A program made the position numbers and the translations under genes. The notes under the pieces were generated by a model. It had not been told where the DNA came from. It saw only the letters and a program-made list of their open reading frames with translations, and ran no database searches. A stretch of DNA of 20,867 nucleotides from assembly GCA_964373495.1 (NCBI GenBank), contig CAYJUW010000011.1, forward strand, positions 1 through 20,867, in the 5' to 3' direction. Below, piece by piece: positions 1 to 7,183 of this stretch; positions within the stretch are counted from its first letter, which is position 1; every line of letters starts with the position of its first letter. Source of the DNA: JACQMJ01 sp964373495. Its GTDB lineage: Bacteria; Patescibacteriota; Minisyncoccia; Sungbacterales; SURF-37.

Positions 1-320
1 CCGAGGGAAGCGATCTCAAAGGAGAGGTAGTCGCGCTGCAGTCCGAGCCAGTACGCCTCCCAGGGATCGAATTCCCAATACATGGTCTGGAGCCCGGCGA
101 ACACCTGCTCCATGGCCTCGGGGGTTTTGGCAATCTCCCGGGGAATGCGCACCTCCAGCGTCATCCACGGCAACGTCTTGAAGTAGCGGACCTTCAGGTA
201 GTAGTTCCAAAGGTTCCAGCCCGATACGCCGAGGAGCGGCGCCAGCCACAGCCACCAGGTGTTGGCGATGAGCGCCCAGAGGACGGCCAGCTGATTGGAG
301 AGCGAGCCAAAGGCGGACAT
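1..320 (-). CDS. N-terminal part of a membrane-anchored protein (partial, runs off the left edge)
   Basis: Reading the minus strand from an ATG at 320 gives 106 uninterrupted residues to the window edge, beginning MSAFGSLSNQLAVLWALIAN. Residues 10-35 form one Trp-rich hydrophobic segment (NTWWLWLAPLLG), so the protein is probably a signal-anchor membrane protein. After it come LEVRIPREIAKTPEAMEQVF (residues 55-74) and a Trp/Tyr-rich stretch. The arrangement 'membrane helix, then LE-x-K/R-IP-x-E, then AMEQVFAG' matches, from memory, a conserved CPR membrane family (DUF8128-like) often encoded next to a VirB4/HerA-like ATPase. The ATPase would lie outside this window, so that context is inference. 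The start codon is the first ATG after the spacer. Another frame in this stretch also stays open but encodes an arginine- and proline-rich product typical of a shadow. Confidence 0.75.
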   Translation of the reverse strand, partial: MSAFGSLSNQLAVLWALIANTWWLWLAPLLGVSGWNLWNYYLKVRYFKTLPWMTLEVRIPREIAKTPEAMEQVFAGLQTMYWEFDPWEAYWLGLQRDYLSFEIASL

Positions 321-388
321 AGTAATGAAATTATACCATGAAACGGGCTACCTTCCAGGGCTTCCTACGAATCGCGAATGCCAAAACA

Positions 389-412
389 AATTACGAATAC
401 GTATTCGTAATT
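389..412. repeat. 24-nt perfect palindrome between two genes, possible terminator
   Basis: The sequence is a perfect 12+12 inverted repeat (half-site AATTACGAATAC), flanked by further GCGAAT (374-379) and ATTCGC (410-415) pairing. It lies 9 nt past the stop codon of the sigma4/HARE gene. On the minus strand it is followed by TGTTTTGG, so it could act as a weak AT-rich terminator. It could equally be a repeat-derived palindrome, since it resembles the short AT-rich repeats elsewhere in the window. Confidence 0.5.
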
Positions 413-420
413 CGCAGGAA

Positions 421-1461
421 TTATGCGAGCGTATAGCCGTCGGGGGTTTTTCGGAAGAGATCCCGGTTCTGGAGGTTCAAAAATACGGTATTGGGTTTGA
501 CCATCCGGGCGTCGAGTACGCGCTTTGATATCTCGTCCTTGGAGAGCGGCCGCTTGGCGGCTTTCAGGACCGAGGCGATGACATCCGAGACGGTACCCGG
601 CGTATAGCCCCATTCGGAAAGCGCATACAGGCCCCGCCCGACGAGCACGAAGCGGGGGTCCTTGATGAGCTCGTTATGCACCGTCTGGGGATGGGCGCGC
701 CGGAGAGACCATCCGGACTTCGAAATGGCTGCCGCGACCTCGCGGAAGTGCAGGGGTTTTGCCGCCCGGGCCATCACCGCGTAGGCCTTATCCTTGACGC
801 CGCGCGGCCGGATGGTCGGCCAGGAAACGAGGCCGAATTCGCCGTAGGGATTCTGCTTGATCAGTTTTGAAATGGAAAGATATGACTCGAGCGCATCCGG
901 CCCGGGCACCGATCCCAGCACCGAGCGGGTCTCGCGCTTCAGGATCTGGAAAAGCTCCGAGGCCGCAACCGGCTTAGAAACCGCGGCCAGCGCCTCGGCG
1001 GTGCGGGCCAGAATGGACTGCGCGGCCTTCAACGCTTCCTCCTGGGTAAACCACCGATCGTGCCACGCGTCCTCTTCGCTCCGCCGGTCAAAGGGTTTGC
1101 CCACGGTGAGGAGGAAATAGACGTGATTGGCAAACCTCGGCTCGGCCGCCGATTGCAGAAGCTTAGTTTCCTCGAACACCTGACCGTGATCGGCAAAGTG
1201 CCCCTCGAGGGCGGTGAAAACCGGGCCGAGCGCCTCCAGCGCCGGGGGACGCGTCAGGTGCTTCAAGGCGTCGGCCTCGATCTGGCGCACCCGCTCCCGG
1301 GTAACGCCGAAGGAGCGGCCGATGGCGTCCAGCGTCTCCGGCTCCTTAGCCCTCAGGCCGAACCGCCGCTCCACCACCTCGCGCACGCGCGGGTTGGGCA
1401 GGGTCTTTAACGCCCGGCCGACGGCTTCTTTGGGATGGACGGGGAGAGAGAGTTTCTTCAT
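421..1461 (-). CDS. Sigma-70 region 4-like HTH / HARE-HTH fusion, putative transcription regulator
   Basis: A 346-aa protein. Residues about 24-69 read as a sigma-70 region 4: LDAIGRSFGVTRERVRQIEA carries the T-RERVRQIE signature of region 4.2, which contacts the -35 element in true sigma factors. No regions 1-3 are present, so this is not a complete sigma factor. Residues about 223-285 match the HARE-HTH fold (KPLHFREVAAAISKSGW, then a PQTVHNEL turn and FVLVGRGLYAL), as in RNA polymerase delta subunits and restriction systems. A last winged-helix-like part covers 292-346 (PLSKDEISKRVL). I chose the ATG at 1461 (MKKLSLPV) because the nine codons before it lie inside the A-rich repeat tract. 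No clear ribosome binding site is visible. It follows secF after 78 nt. The role as a DNA-binding, RNA-polymerase-associated regulator is inference. Confidence 0.85.
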   Translation of the reverse strand: MKKLSLPVHPKEAVGRALKTLPNPRVREVVERRFGLRAKEPETLDAIGRSFGVTRERVRQIEADALKHLTRPPALEALGPVFTALEGHFADHGQVFEETKLLQSAAEPRFANHVYFLLTVGKPFDRRSEEDAWHDRWFTQEEALKAAQSILARTAEALAAVSKPVAASELFQILKRETRSVLGSVPGPDALESYLSISKLIKQNPYGEFGLVSWPTIRPRGVKDKAYAVMARAAKPLHFREVAAAISKSGWSLRRAHPQTVHNELIKDPRFVLVGRGLYALSEWGYTPGTVSDVIASVLKAAKRPLSKDEISKRVLDARMVKPNTVFLNLQNRDLFRKTPDGYTLA

Positions 1462-1466
1462 GATGT

Positions 1467-1573
1467 GAATGCAAAATGCAAAATGCAAAATGCAAAATTT
1501 TGGTCCCGCGCTTCGCGAGAAATTTTGAATTTTAACTTGTCATTTTGGATTTTGGATTTTGGATTTTGCATTC
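1467..1573. repeat. Heptanucleotide AT-rich repeat block with inverted ends
   Basis: In plus orientation this spacer has tandem GCAAAAT units (four, from 1471), then a GC hairpin core (CGCG-CTT-CGCG around 1505-1516), then tandem TTTGGAT units (three, about 1545-1565). The outer ends GAATGCAAAAT (1467-1477) and ATTTTGCATTC (1563-1573) are exact inverted copies. The 7-bp unit and mirrored layout suggest a repeat element rather than chance AT-richness. The end of secF (1540-1573) is written inside it. Similar A-rich heptamer text occurs inside dinB and secA. Confidence 0.85.
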
Positions 1574-2514
1574 CATTGGTGCCAGGTCACCAAAAGGGGG
1601 CTGGCAATGAAAATGGAAGAGTAGGTCCCGACGATGATCCCGAGGATGAGGGTCAAACTGAAAATTTTGGTCGTGGCGCCGCCGAAGAGATAGACGGCGC
1701 CGAGCGCGATCAACACCGTAAGCGACGTGTTGAGGGAGCGGACAAAGGTTTCATTCACGCTCTGGTTGGCCAGGACCGCAAAATCGTAGGTACTGCCGGC
1801 TTTTTTAAGGTTCTCGCGGATGCGGTCGAAAACGACAATGGTATCATGCACCGAGAAGCCCAAAATTGTCAATATCGCGGTGACGAAGAGGGTGTCCACC
1901 TCGTACCCCCAAAACCGCCCGGCAACGGCAAAAAACCCTGCAGGAATGAGCACATCATGCGCGAGGGCCGCCACGGTAACCAGGCCGTATTTCCAGGAGG
2001 CCAACGGCCGAAACTCATCCTTGAGGGCCGCGGGTCGTGAAATATTTCGAAAGGCCCAGGCGATGTAAGAAACGATAAGGAGTACGACCAGGGCGACGGC
2101 TAGGATTGATTTTCGGGCGAGCTCGCGGCCAATGGTCGGACCGATGGTATCGAAGCGCCGCTCGACGATAGGGGTACGGGGTAAGGGGCTCGGCGCAAGG
2201 TCATCGGCGCGGGAGACCCCGCCGAGCCGGGCGAGGATTTCCTGGTGGGTGGCTTCATCAACGTGCTTCAACCGGAGGATAACGCCCTCTCCGCTCGCCG
2301 GCTGGAGGCGCACCTCCCCGAGGTTGAGACCAGCGATCCGTTCCCGGAGTTCGGCCGTCGCCGGCCGCTGGCCAGAAAATTCTACTTCGATCAGCGAACC
2401 GCCGGTGAAGTCAATGCCGAGGTTGAGTCCGAAGACGACAAGCGCGAGGATGCTCGCCGAAACCAGCAGCCCGGAGAAGGCATAAAAAATTTTACGACGA
2501 CCTACGATGTCCAT
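1540..2514 (-). CDS. secF: Protein translocase subunit SecF
   Basis: A 324-aa inner-membrane partner of SecD. The SecDF complex uses the proton gradient to help pull exported proteins out of the SecYEG channel. Visible family marks are a first membrane helix (about 10-31), the DFTGG motif at 35-39, a periplasmic-type domain (about 40-125), and five further membrane helices. The conserved FSVHDTIVVFDRIREN block (220-235, with D224 and D230) and the NTSLTVLIALGAVYLFGG helix region (about 262-279) are also present. Length is normal for the family. The last residues (NAKSKIQNPK) are encoded by the AAAATCC heptamer repeat, which also provides the TGA stop, so the native C-terminus seems to have been replaced. 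The gene follows secD after a 229-nt spacer full of inverted repeats. Confidence 0.97.
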   Translation of the reverse strand: MDIVGRRKIFYAFSGLLVSASILALVVFGLNLGIDFTGGSLIEVEFSGQRPATAELRERIAGLNLGEVRLQPASGEGVILRLKHVDEATHQEILARLGGVSRADDLAPSPLPRTPIVERRFDTIGPTIGRELARKSILAVALVVLLIVSYIAWAFRNISRPAALKDEFRPLASWKYGLVTVAALAHDVLIPAGFFAVAGRFWGYEVDTLFVTAILTILGFSVHDTIVVFDRIRENLKKAGSTYDFAVLANQSVNETFVRSLNTSLTVLIALGAVYLFGGATTKIFSLTLILGIIVGTYSSIFIASPLLVTWHQWNAKSKIQNPK

Positions 2515-2539
2515 GGCGCTTGAATGAAAATCTTCGGTA

Positions 2540-2604
2540 ACCGCACCGCACGCGGTGCGGTATATGATTTTGAACGAGATCCCTCGTCCCGCTTTCGGCG
2601 GGAC
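2540..2604. repeat. Two adjacent GC-rich hairpins in the secD-secF spacer
   Basis: Hairpin 1 spans 2540-2561, with 10-bp perfect arms (ACCGCACCGC and its complement) around a 2-nt loop. Hairpin 2 spans 2586-2604, with 7-bp arms (GTCCCGC / GCGGGAC) and loop TTTCG, and imperfect pairing continues outward to about 2580 and 2610. They lie immediately upstream of secF on the transcribed strand. They could attenuate or process a secD-secF message, or be REP-like repeats; the sequence alone does not decide. Confidence 0.7.
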
Positions 2605-2610
2605 TCGGGA

Positions 2611-2677
2611 TTATTGTTTGTTCCCGCCATTCATCCGCGCCGCCCAGCGGCGCGGTATTCTGGCGGACAAACAATAA
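2611..2677. repeat. 67-nt fold-back element between secD and secF
   Basis: Outer arms TTATTGTTTGT (2611-2621) and ACAAACAATAA (2667-2677) are perfectly complementary. Pairing continues through CCGCCA (2624-2629) with TGGCGG (2661-2666) after a 2-nt bulge. An inner 9-bp GC stem (2635-2643 with 2647-2655) closes on a CCA loop. The long stepped stem is typical of REP/MITE-type repeats or of a stable RNA hairpin. No T-tract follows on the minus strand in simple terminator style. Confidence 0.75.
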
Positions 2678-2678
2678 A

Positions 2679-2752
2679 GAATCATGAATCACGAATCGTG
2701 GAAACGATGACGTGCGCCCGTCCCTTGATTCTTGATTCCAGATTCATGATTC
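2679..2752. repeat. GATTC-type short repeats with a 12-bp inverted pair at the end of secD
   Basis: GAATCATGAATC (2679-2690) and GATTCATGATTC (2741-2752) are exact inverted copies. Between them lie further degenerate units such as TTGATTCTTGATTC. The right arm contains the secD stop codon (2744-2746), so this repeat has also reached the 3' end of a coding region. Confidence 0.6.
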
Positions 2753-4117
2753 AGAACCGCGGGAAGACCGCGCGAAACCGCTTAAGAAAAACCAAGGATG
2801 ACGGACCAGCGCTGGAGTAACCAGGGCGCGGAGAAAGGTCCGGGAAACAATGATAGCCGAGAACATACTCACCAGCACCCCGAGGCCGAGGGTCAGGGCA
2901 AAACCCTTGATGACGCTCGTGCCGAGCCAGTAGAGGATGAGGGCGGTGATCAAGCTGGAAACGTTGGAGTCGCGGATGGAGGTCCAGGCGCGGCCAAATC
3001 CCTCCTCGACGGCCACGCCGAGGTCCCGCCCCCGCCGGAGTTCCTCCTTCATGCGCTCGAAGATCAAGATGTTGGCATCCACGGCCATGCCGATGGAGAG
3101 GACGAACCCGGCGATGCCGGCCGCGGTGATCGTCACCGGGATCAGCTTGAAAAGCGTGAGCGCTAACGCCGCGTATATAAGGAGCGCGGCCACGGCCAGC
3201 AACCCCGGCACCCGGTACCACAGGACCATGAAAAGAGCCACGGCGAGGAACCCAACGAGCGCGGCGGCCAAGCTCCGGCCGAGCGATTCGGCCCCGAGGG
3301 CGGCTTCCACTGACTGCTGGTTCACCAGCGTAATGGGCACGGGCAGGGCTCCGGCGTTCAAGCGACGGACGAGATCCCGCGCTTCTTGAGGCGTGAACTG
3401 GCCGGTGATCTGGGCTTTCCCGCCCGAGATTTTCTCGCGTACGACCGGCGCGGAGAGGGGCACGCCGTCGAGGTAAATCCCAATCGGCTTGCCGATATTC
3501 CGCTCGGTGATCTCTTCAAAACGCGCTGCCCCCTCATCGTTGAACTCCACGCCGATCTGGGGGGCATTGGTCGTGGCGTCAAACTGCACCTCGGCGCGCT
3601 TCAAGTAGCGGCCGGTGAGCCCGGTTTCAATGAAGTAGGGATCCGCGAGCACCGGCTCGCCCTGCGCCGCGGCCTCCAGGCGCTTATCTCGTTCCTCCGG
3701 GTCGCGCGGCTCCCGGAACTCGAGAAAGGGCGTCTCGCCGATCAGGCGAATGGCCTCCGGAATGCTTTTCACGCCGGCCAGCTCAACGATCAGGCGCCAC
3801 TCGCTGCCCGAACGCGCGGCCTGCACCACCGGCTCGGTCACGCCGAAGAGGTTGACTCTGCGCTCGATGACATCGCGGAGGCCGGCCATGGCCTCGGCCT
3901 GCGATGTGTCCGGAAACCCGCTGAAATCGGCGCGGTACAGAAGCTGGGTCCCGCCGAGGAGATCCAAGCCGAGCCGGAAGGGTTTGACCGCACCCCGGAG
4001 CACGGGAACATCCGCCAGGCCGGGAATGCGATCGGCCACGGCAAAGAACCCGGCGAGAACGCCGAGGAGGAGAATCAAGAGTGCGGCGATACGGATCCGA
4101 GGTGTCGGGTTGGCCAT
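2744..4117 (-). CDS. secD: Protein translocase subunit SecD
   Basis: A 457-aa membrane protein, the larger half of the SecDF export motor. Evidence: an N-terminal helix (about 9-28), the family D1 motif GLDLLGGTQLLY (50-61), RVNLFGVTEP (87-96), and the P1 domain ending in LRRLNAGALPVPI. The six-helix SSD-like membrane part includes SIGMAVDANILIFERMKEEL, the hallmark D4 block of SecD. It ends with the NVSSLITALILYWLGTSVIK helix region. I take the ATG at 4117 (MANPTPRIR) as the start: the open frame extends 22 codons further, but the family N-terminus begins here and a GGAG lies 12-15 nt upstream. The gene is 106 nt after the cysteine-repeat protein gene and is followed by secF, the usual order. 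The C-terminal tail (about RSSRGSES) runs into the GATTC repeats. Confidence 0.97.
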   Translation of the reverse strand: MANPTPRIRIAALLILLLGVLAGFFAVADRIPGLADVPVLRGAVKPFRLGLDLLGGTQLLYRADFSGFPDTSQAEAMAGLRDVIERRVNLFGVTEPVVQAARSGSEWRLIVELAGVKSIPEAIRLIGETPFLEFREPRDPEERDKRLEAAAQGEPVLADPYFIETGLTGRYLKRAEVQFDATTNAPQIGVEFNDEGAARFEEITERNIGKPIGIYLDGVPLSAPVVREKISGGKAQITGQFTPQEARDLVRRLNAGALPVPITLVNQQSVEAALGAESLGRSLAAALVGFLAVALFMVLWYRVPGLLAVAALLIYAALALTLFKLIPVTITAAGIAGFVLSIGMAVDANILIFERMKEELRRGRDLGVAVEEGFGRAWTSIRDSNVSSLITALILYWLGTSVIKGFALTLGLGVLVSMFSAIIVSRTFLRALVTPALVRHPWFFLSGFARSSRGSES

Positions 4118-4223
4118 GATGCGCGTCCGCTCTCCTACCATAGCCGGGACAGATAAAAAGGCGAGGCAACGCGGTTCTGGCATTCAGCCGGAGCGTAACA
4201 AGACCAGAGTCCCTCCCTCCGAA

Positions 4224-6779
4224 CTAGAATCCAAGGAAGCCCCAGAGCGCCTGGATGGCGCTGGCCGCACCGGACTGAATCTGGAGCTGCAGTCGGGATT
4301 GAGGCGGCGCAGTGAGGAAATTGCACTTCGAGCCGTCCCACGTCCCGCCTTGATGGGTGCAAAAGGCGGCCGGATCATCGGCGGCGGGAGGAGGCGGCGG
4401 CGTGGATTCAAATCGGCAGGTAAACCCGTCCCACTTTCCGCCTTTCAGCGTGCACCCGGCGGCCGGATCTTCAAACCCGCCGGCGGCGGTTCCTGCGGGA
4501 GCGCAGGAGTAGTAGGTGCCGCACTCATCAGAGCTGAACGCCACCACCTTGGCCTGGCCCGGCGGACATTGATCAACCGTCGGCCGTAACGGGCAGCGTT
4601 CAGGCGTTACTCCCGGAGGGGGGAATCCGGTCGGCGGCTGAAATGCCGGTGGCGGGGGGAACCCGGGCGGAATCGCGGGTATGGTTCGGGGCGCTCCAAA
4701 GGGCGGCGGCAGGGCGACCGGATGCGCTGTCCCGTCGCAATCCGTGACCGTCACGCGGGTGAACGGAAAATCCGAATCCTTGAATGAGGCGTTTTCGTTC
4801 ACGAATTCCCGCGGACAGCCGTTGATGCCGCCGCCGTAGTTCGAGCCCGAAGCCAGGCCAAGAGAAAATTCTTGAATGCCGCGGCTGGCCCGCACCCCGA
4901 GCCGGTAAAAACCACCCGACTGCTTGTCGAGCGTCACTGCGGCTGATCCGCCGGCCTGCGTCTCGAGCGGCGCTGGCCGGATGAGATCACGGCGCAATTC
5001 TGGAGCATTAAAACCCGGCGGCAGACCGCCCTCCGGCGGCCTTACCCCGGGCCTCCCCGGCGGTCCGAAGCTGAAACACTCTTCCCTATGCTCGGCGCAG
5101 TACTTGATGCACTCGGACGGCGAGGTGCAGCCGCCGGGGCCGGTAAAACCGGGGCCGCCAACCGGACCGCCCGAAAACGCGCCGGGAGCACCCGGTGCGC
5201 CGGGGAACCCCTCCACACCGCTCGGGGCAAGTCCGCCCGGCGGCCCGCCGCGGAACTGCACCTCGAGTTGCTTGAATTCATCGATGCGCCGGCGCGCCTC
5301 CTCTTCAAATCGTCTGAAATCCTCGGGCGGACCGAAGTCGCCATGGGCCTCGAAGCGGCCCGCCGCGAACTCCTTCAACATACGCCTCACCTCCGTTTCC
5401 GGAAGCCCGCCGTGCGCCGCGCCGAACGCCACGCACTCCTCCACGCGGCCGGAATCGGCGCAGTAGACCCGGCACTCATCATCGGTCCGGCACCCGCCCG
5501 GGCCGCCGGACTCGGCCATCTTTTTCCGAATCTTGATGCCGGCTTCAAACTTCTGCTGCTCCTCCGGCGGAATCAAACCCTGTTTCTTGGCAAAGCTGAA
5601 ACACTCGTCCTGATTTGCAGGATCTTCGCAGTAGTCGCGGCACTCGCGGCCCCGGCATCCGCCCGGGCCGCCCTCTTGGGCAATTGTAACGAATTTTCGA
5701 GCGCGCGCCAGTTCTCCGGGCGACATCAGACCCTCCTGTCCGGCAAAATCCAGACAGACCTCGGTATGGTCCGCATTCTCGCAAAATTCCCGGCACTCGG
5801 CGCCGCGGCACCCGCCCGGGCCGGTCTTTCCGGCAAATTTCCTGGCGAGGCGCGCCTCTGCTTCGGTCATGAAGCCGTGCGCAACGCCAAAATCAATGCA
5901 TTCGGCTTGGCGGCCGGGATCATCGCAGTAGGCCCGGCATTCGGCTTCGCCCTTGCAGCCGCCCGGGCCGGTGGTGAAACCGGCCTTCCGGATGCGCCCG
6001 GCGTCGTCGTGAGCAATGAGCCCTTTTGATTCTGCGAATGCAAGGCACTCGGTCATGTGGGCCGGATCTCCGCAGTAGGCGCGGCACGCCGTCTCATCAG
6101 TGCAACCGCCCGGGCCCGGCTCTTCGTTGGACACCACTGCCTCCGCGCGGAGCTTTTCAATTCGCTCGACTTCCGCTTCGCCGATGAAGCCATTGGTTTT
6201 CGCAAATCCAAAGCACTCTCGCTCATGCCCCGGATCACTGCAGTAGGCGCGGCACTCGTCCGGCGTCTTGCAGCCGCCGGGGCCGCCGGTGGTGAGGAGA
6301 ATTTCCGACTTCCGGACATCCTCTTTGGAGATCACGCCGTGCGCCGCGCCAAAAGCGGTACACTCGGCCAGGTGGGCCGGATCTTCACAATAGGCCCGGC
6401 AGGATGACTCGGTGCGGCACCCCCCCGGGCCGGTAGACGGGATACTCCCGGCACCTTGGGCTTCCTCTCGGTCAATGAGCCCATGGGCGAGGCCGAAGGC
6501 CACACAGGCGTCTTTGTGACTGAGATCGTCGCAGTAGCGTTCGCACGCCGTTGTGCTCCCGCAGCTGCCGAGTTCGGCAATAGGAAACTGGATGGTATCG
6601 GGCCGCACGCCGGGTTCTGGAGGCGGCGGTCCGCCAGCTGGCGGAGGCGGCGGAGCCGGTTGCGGGGATTGAACGGAAATGGCTTCTTCCTCGGATTGGG
6701 CGCGCACCGAAACGTACGCCCCGATCGCAAGGGCGGCAATCGATATGACAGCAAGCATTACCAGCGTCCGTCGGTGCAT
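4224..6779 (-). CDS. Secreted cysteine-rich protein with nine GPGGC repeats, function unknown
   Basis: An 851-aa exported protein. Residues 1-27 form a signal peptide with a likely cleavage after VRA (before QSEEE). A Pro-rich linker (about 38-60) follows. Nine repeats then start at cysteines 73, 121, 170, 226, 275, 324, 375, 430 and 551. Most have the pattern GPGGC-x5-C-R-x-Y-C-x8-C (x4 in repeats 6 and 7, a shorter last gap in repeat 9), then F-x5-G-[LF]-[IM]-x2-E-[ED]. The period is about 49-56 residues. A charged helix (about 483-510) and a Pro/Gly collagen-like run precede repeat 9. The C-terminal part has a beta-rich stretch (about 610-690), a CP-x-CPPGQ/DECGTYYSC segment (729-759) and two GG-x-WDG-x-C repeats (about 776 and 807). 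I recognise the style from Parcubacteria proteins but know of no characterised function. The four-cysteine units suggest two disulfides or a metal site each. It sits 43 nt behind the NPF gene and upstream of secDF. Confidence 0.9.
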   Translation of the reverse strand: MHRRTLVMLAVISIAALAIGAYVSVRAQSEEEAISVQSPQPAPPPPPAGGPPPPEPGVRPDTIQFPIAELGSCGSTTACERYCDDLSHKDACVAFGLAHGLIDREEAQGAGSIPSTGPGGCRTESSCRAYCEDPAHLAECTAFGAAHGVISKEDVRKSEILLTTGGPGGCKTPDECRAYCSDPGHERECFGFAKTNGFIGEAEVERIEKLRAEAVVSNEEPGPGGCTDETACRAYCGDPAHMTECLAFAESKGLIAHDDAGRIRKAGFTTGPGGCKGEAECRAYCDDPGRQAECIDFGVAHGFMTEAEARLARKFAGKTGPGGCRGAECREFCENADHTEVCLDFAGQEGLMSPGELARARKFVTIAQEGGPGGCRGRECRDYCEDPANQDECFSFAKKQGLIPPEEQQKFEAGIKIRKKMAESGGPGGCRTDDECRVYCADSGRVEECVAFGAAHGGLPETEVRRMLKEFAAGRFEAHGDFGPPEDFRRFEEEARRRIDEFKQLEVQFRGGPPGGLAPSGVEGFPGAPGAPGAFSGGPVGGPGFTGPGGCTSPSECIKYCAEHREECFSFGPPGRPGVRPPEGGLPPGFNAPELRRDLIRPAPLETQAGGSAAVTLDKQSGGFYRLGVRASRGIQEFSLGLASGSNYGGGINGCPREFVNENASFKDSDFPFTRVTVTDCDGTAHPVALPPPFGAPRTIPAIPPGFPPPPAFQPPTGFPPPGVTPERCPLRPTVDQCPPGQAKVVAFSSDECGTYYSCAPAGTAAGGFEDPAAGCTLKGGKWDGFTCRFESTPPPPPAADDPAAFCTHQGGTWDGSKCNFLTAPPQSRLQLQIQSGAASAIQALWGFLGF

Positions 6780-6822
6780 TCTTCGATCAGCGAGCCAGTT
6801 GAATCCAAAAACCCGCCCACCA

Positions 6823-7086
6823 TCAGCGGAACGGATTCACCTTGACCTTCTCAAACGGATTGGTCGGCGTGTCGGCAAACGGGTTGGCCTTGGTCTGCTC
6901 AAAGGGATTTGCTGCAGCCGCGGCCTTGCCCTCGGCCTCTTTCCGGCGCGCGGCTTCAGCCGTTTTCTCCTGGAGCATGCCGCGCTTCACGCCTTCAGCG
7001 AGGCCAGCACGGTTGCCGTACCAGTACCCGGCGCTAAGACCGATAAGCAAGGCGGCGAGCGCCCAAGCCAGCCAGAATCTCGACAT
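6823..7086 (-). CDS. Small single-pass membrane protein with NPF repeats
   Basis: An 87-aa protein: MSRFWLAWALAALLIGLSAG forms a membrane helix near the N-terminus. A charged, Ala/Lys/Glu-rich helix (about 35-60) follows, then four NPF units (ANPFEQ, ANPFAD, NPFEKV, NPFR) in the last 25 residues. I chose the ATG at 7086 over the ATG at 7101 because a GGAG sits nine bases before it and the predicted transcription start lies only a few bases before 7101. The gene is 43 nt upstream of the cysteine-repeat protein, so the two probably form one transcript. The short NPF motifs look like a docking tail; no partner is known to me. Similar small proteins occur, as I recall, in Parcubacteria. Function unknown. 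Confidence 0.8.
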   Translation of the reverse strand: MSRFWLAWALAALLIGLSAGYWYGNRAGLAEGVKRGMLQEKTAEAARRKEAEGKAAAAANPFEQTKANPFADTPTNPFEKVKVNPFR

Positions 7087-7109
7087 CGGGTGTGACTCCA
7101 TAGGGTTTT

Positions 7110-7139
7110 ATCATACTGCCGCGGCGGGCAATGCCCCAA
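7110..7139 (-). promoter_or_regulatory. Candidate sigma-70-type promoter for the NPF / cysteine-repeat genes
   Basis: On the minus strand TTGGGG (7134-7139) and TATGAT (7110-7115) are separated by 18 nt. The -10 box matches consensus at five of six positions; the -35 is weaker. Transcription would begin near 7103, giving a 16-17 nt leader with GGAG before the ATG at 7086. Confidence 0.45.
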
Positions 7140-7144
7140 AGCCG

Positions 7145-7153
7145 TTATCCACA
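7145..7153 (-). promoter_or_regulatory. DnaA-box-like 9-mer
   Basis: The plus strand reads TTATCCACA, an exact DnaA-box consensus, in the spacer just upstream of the NPF-gene promoter. A lone copy could be chance or a DnaA-responsive regulatory site. Two further copies occur at 17150-17158 and 17529-17537. Confidence 0.35.
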
Positions 7154-7183
7154 TCCGCACTGAAAAGTATTCTCCATCCGCTC

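Noticed and set aside
16..255. 79-aa minus-strand open frame with its own start at the left edge
   Set aside because: It is the shadow of the real membrane-protein frame that starts at 320. The real frame gives a Trp-rich membrane helix and a family-like sequence; this one is Arg/Pro/Gly-rich without structure.
5088..6029. 313-aa plus-strand open frame across the cysteine-repeat gene
   Set aside because: It mirrors the GC-rich repetitive minus-strand gene; its product is Ala/Arg-rich and has no recognisable domain, signal peptide or ribosome binding site.
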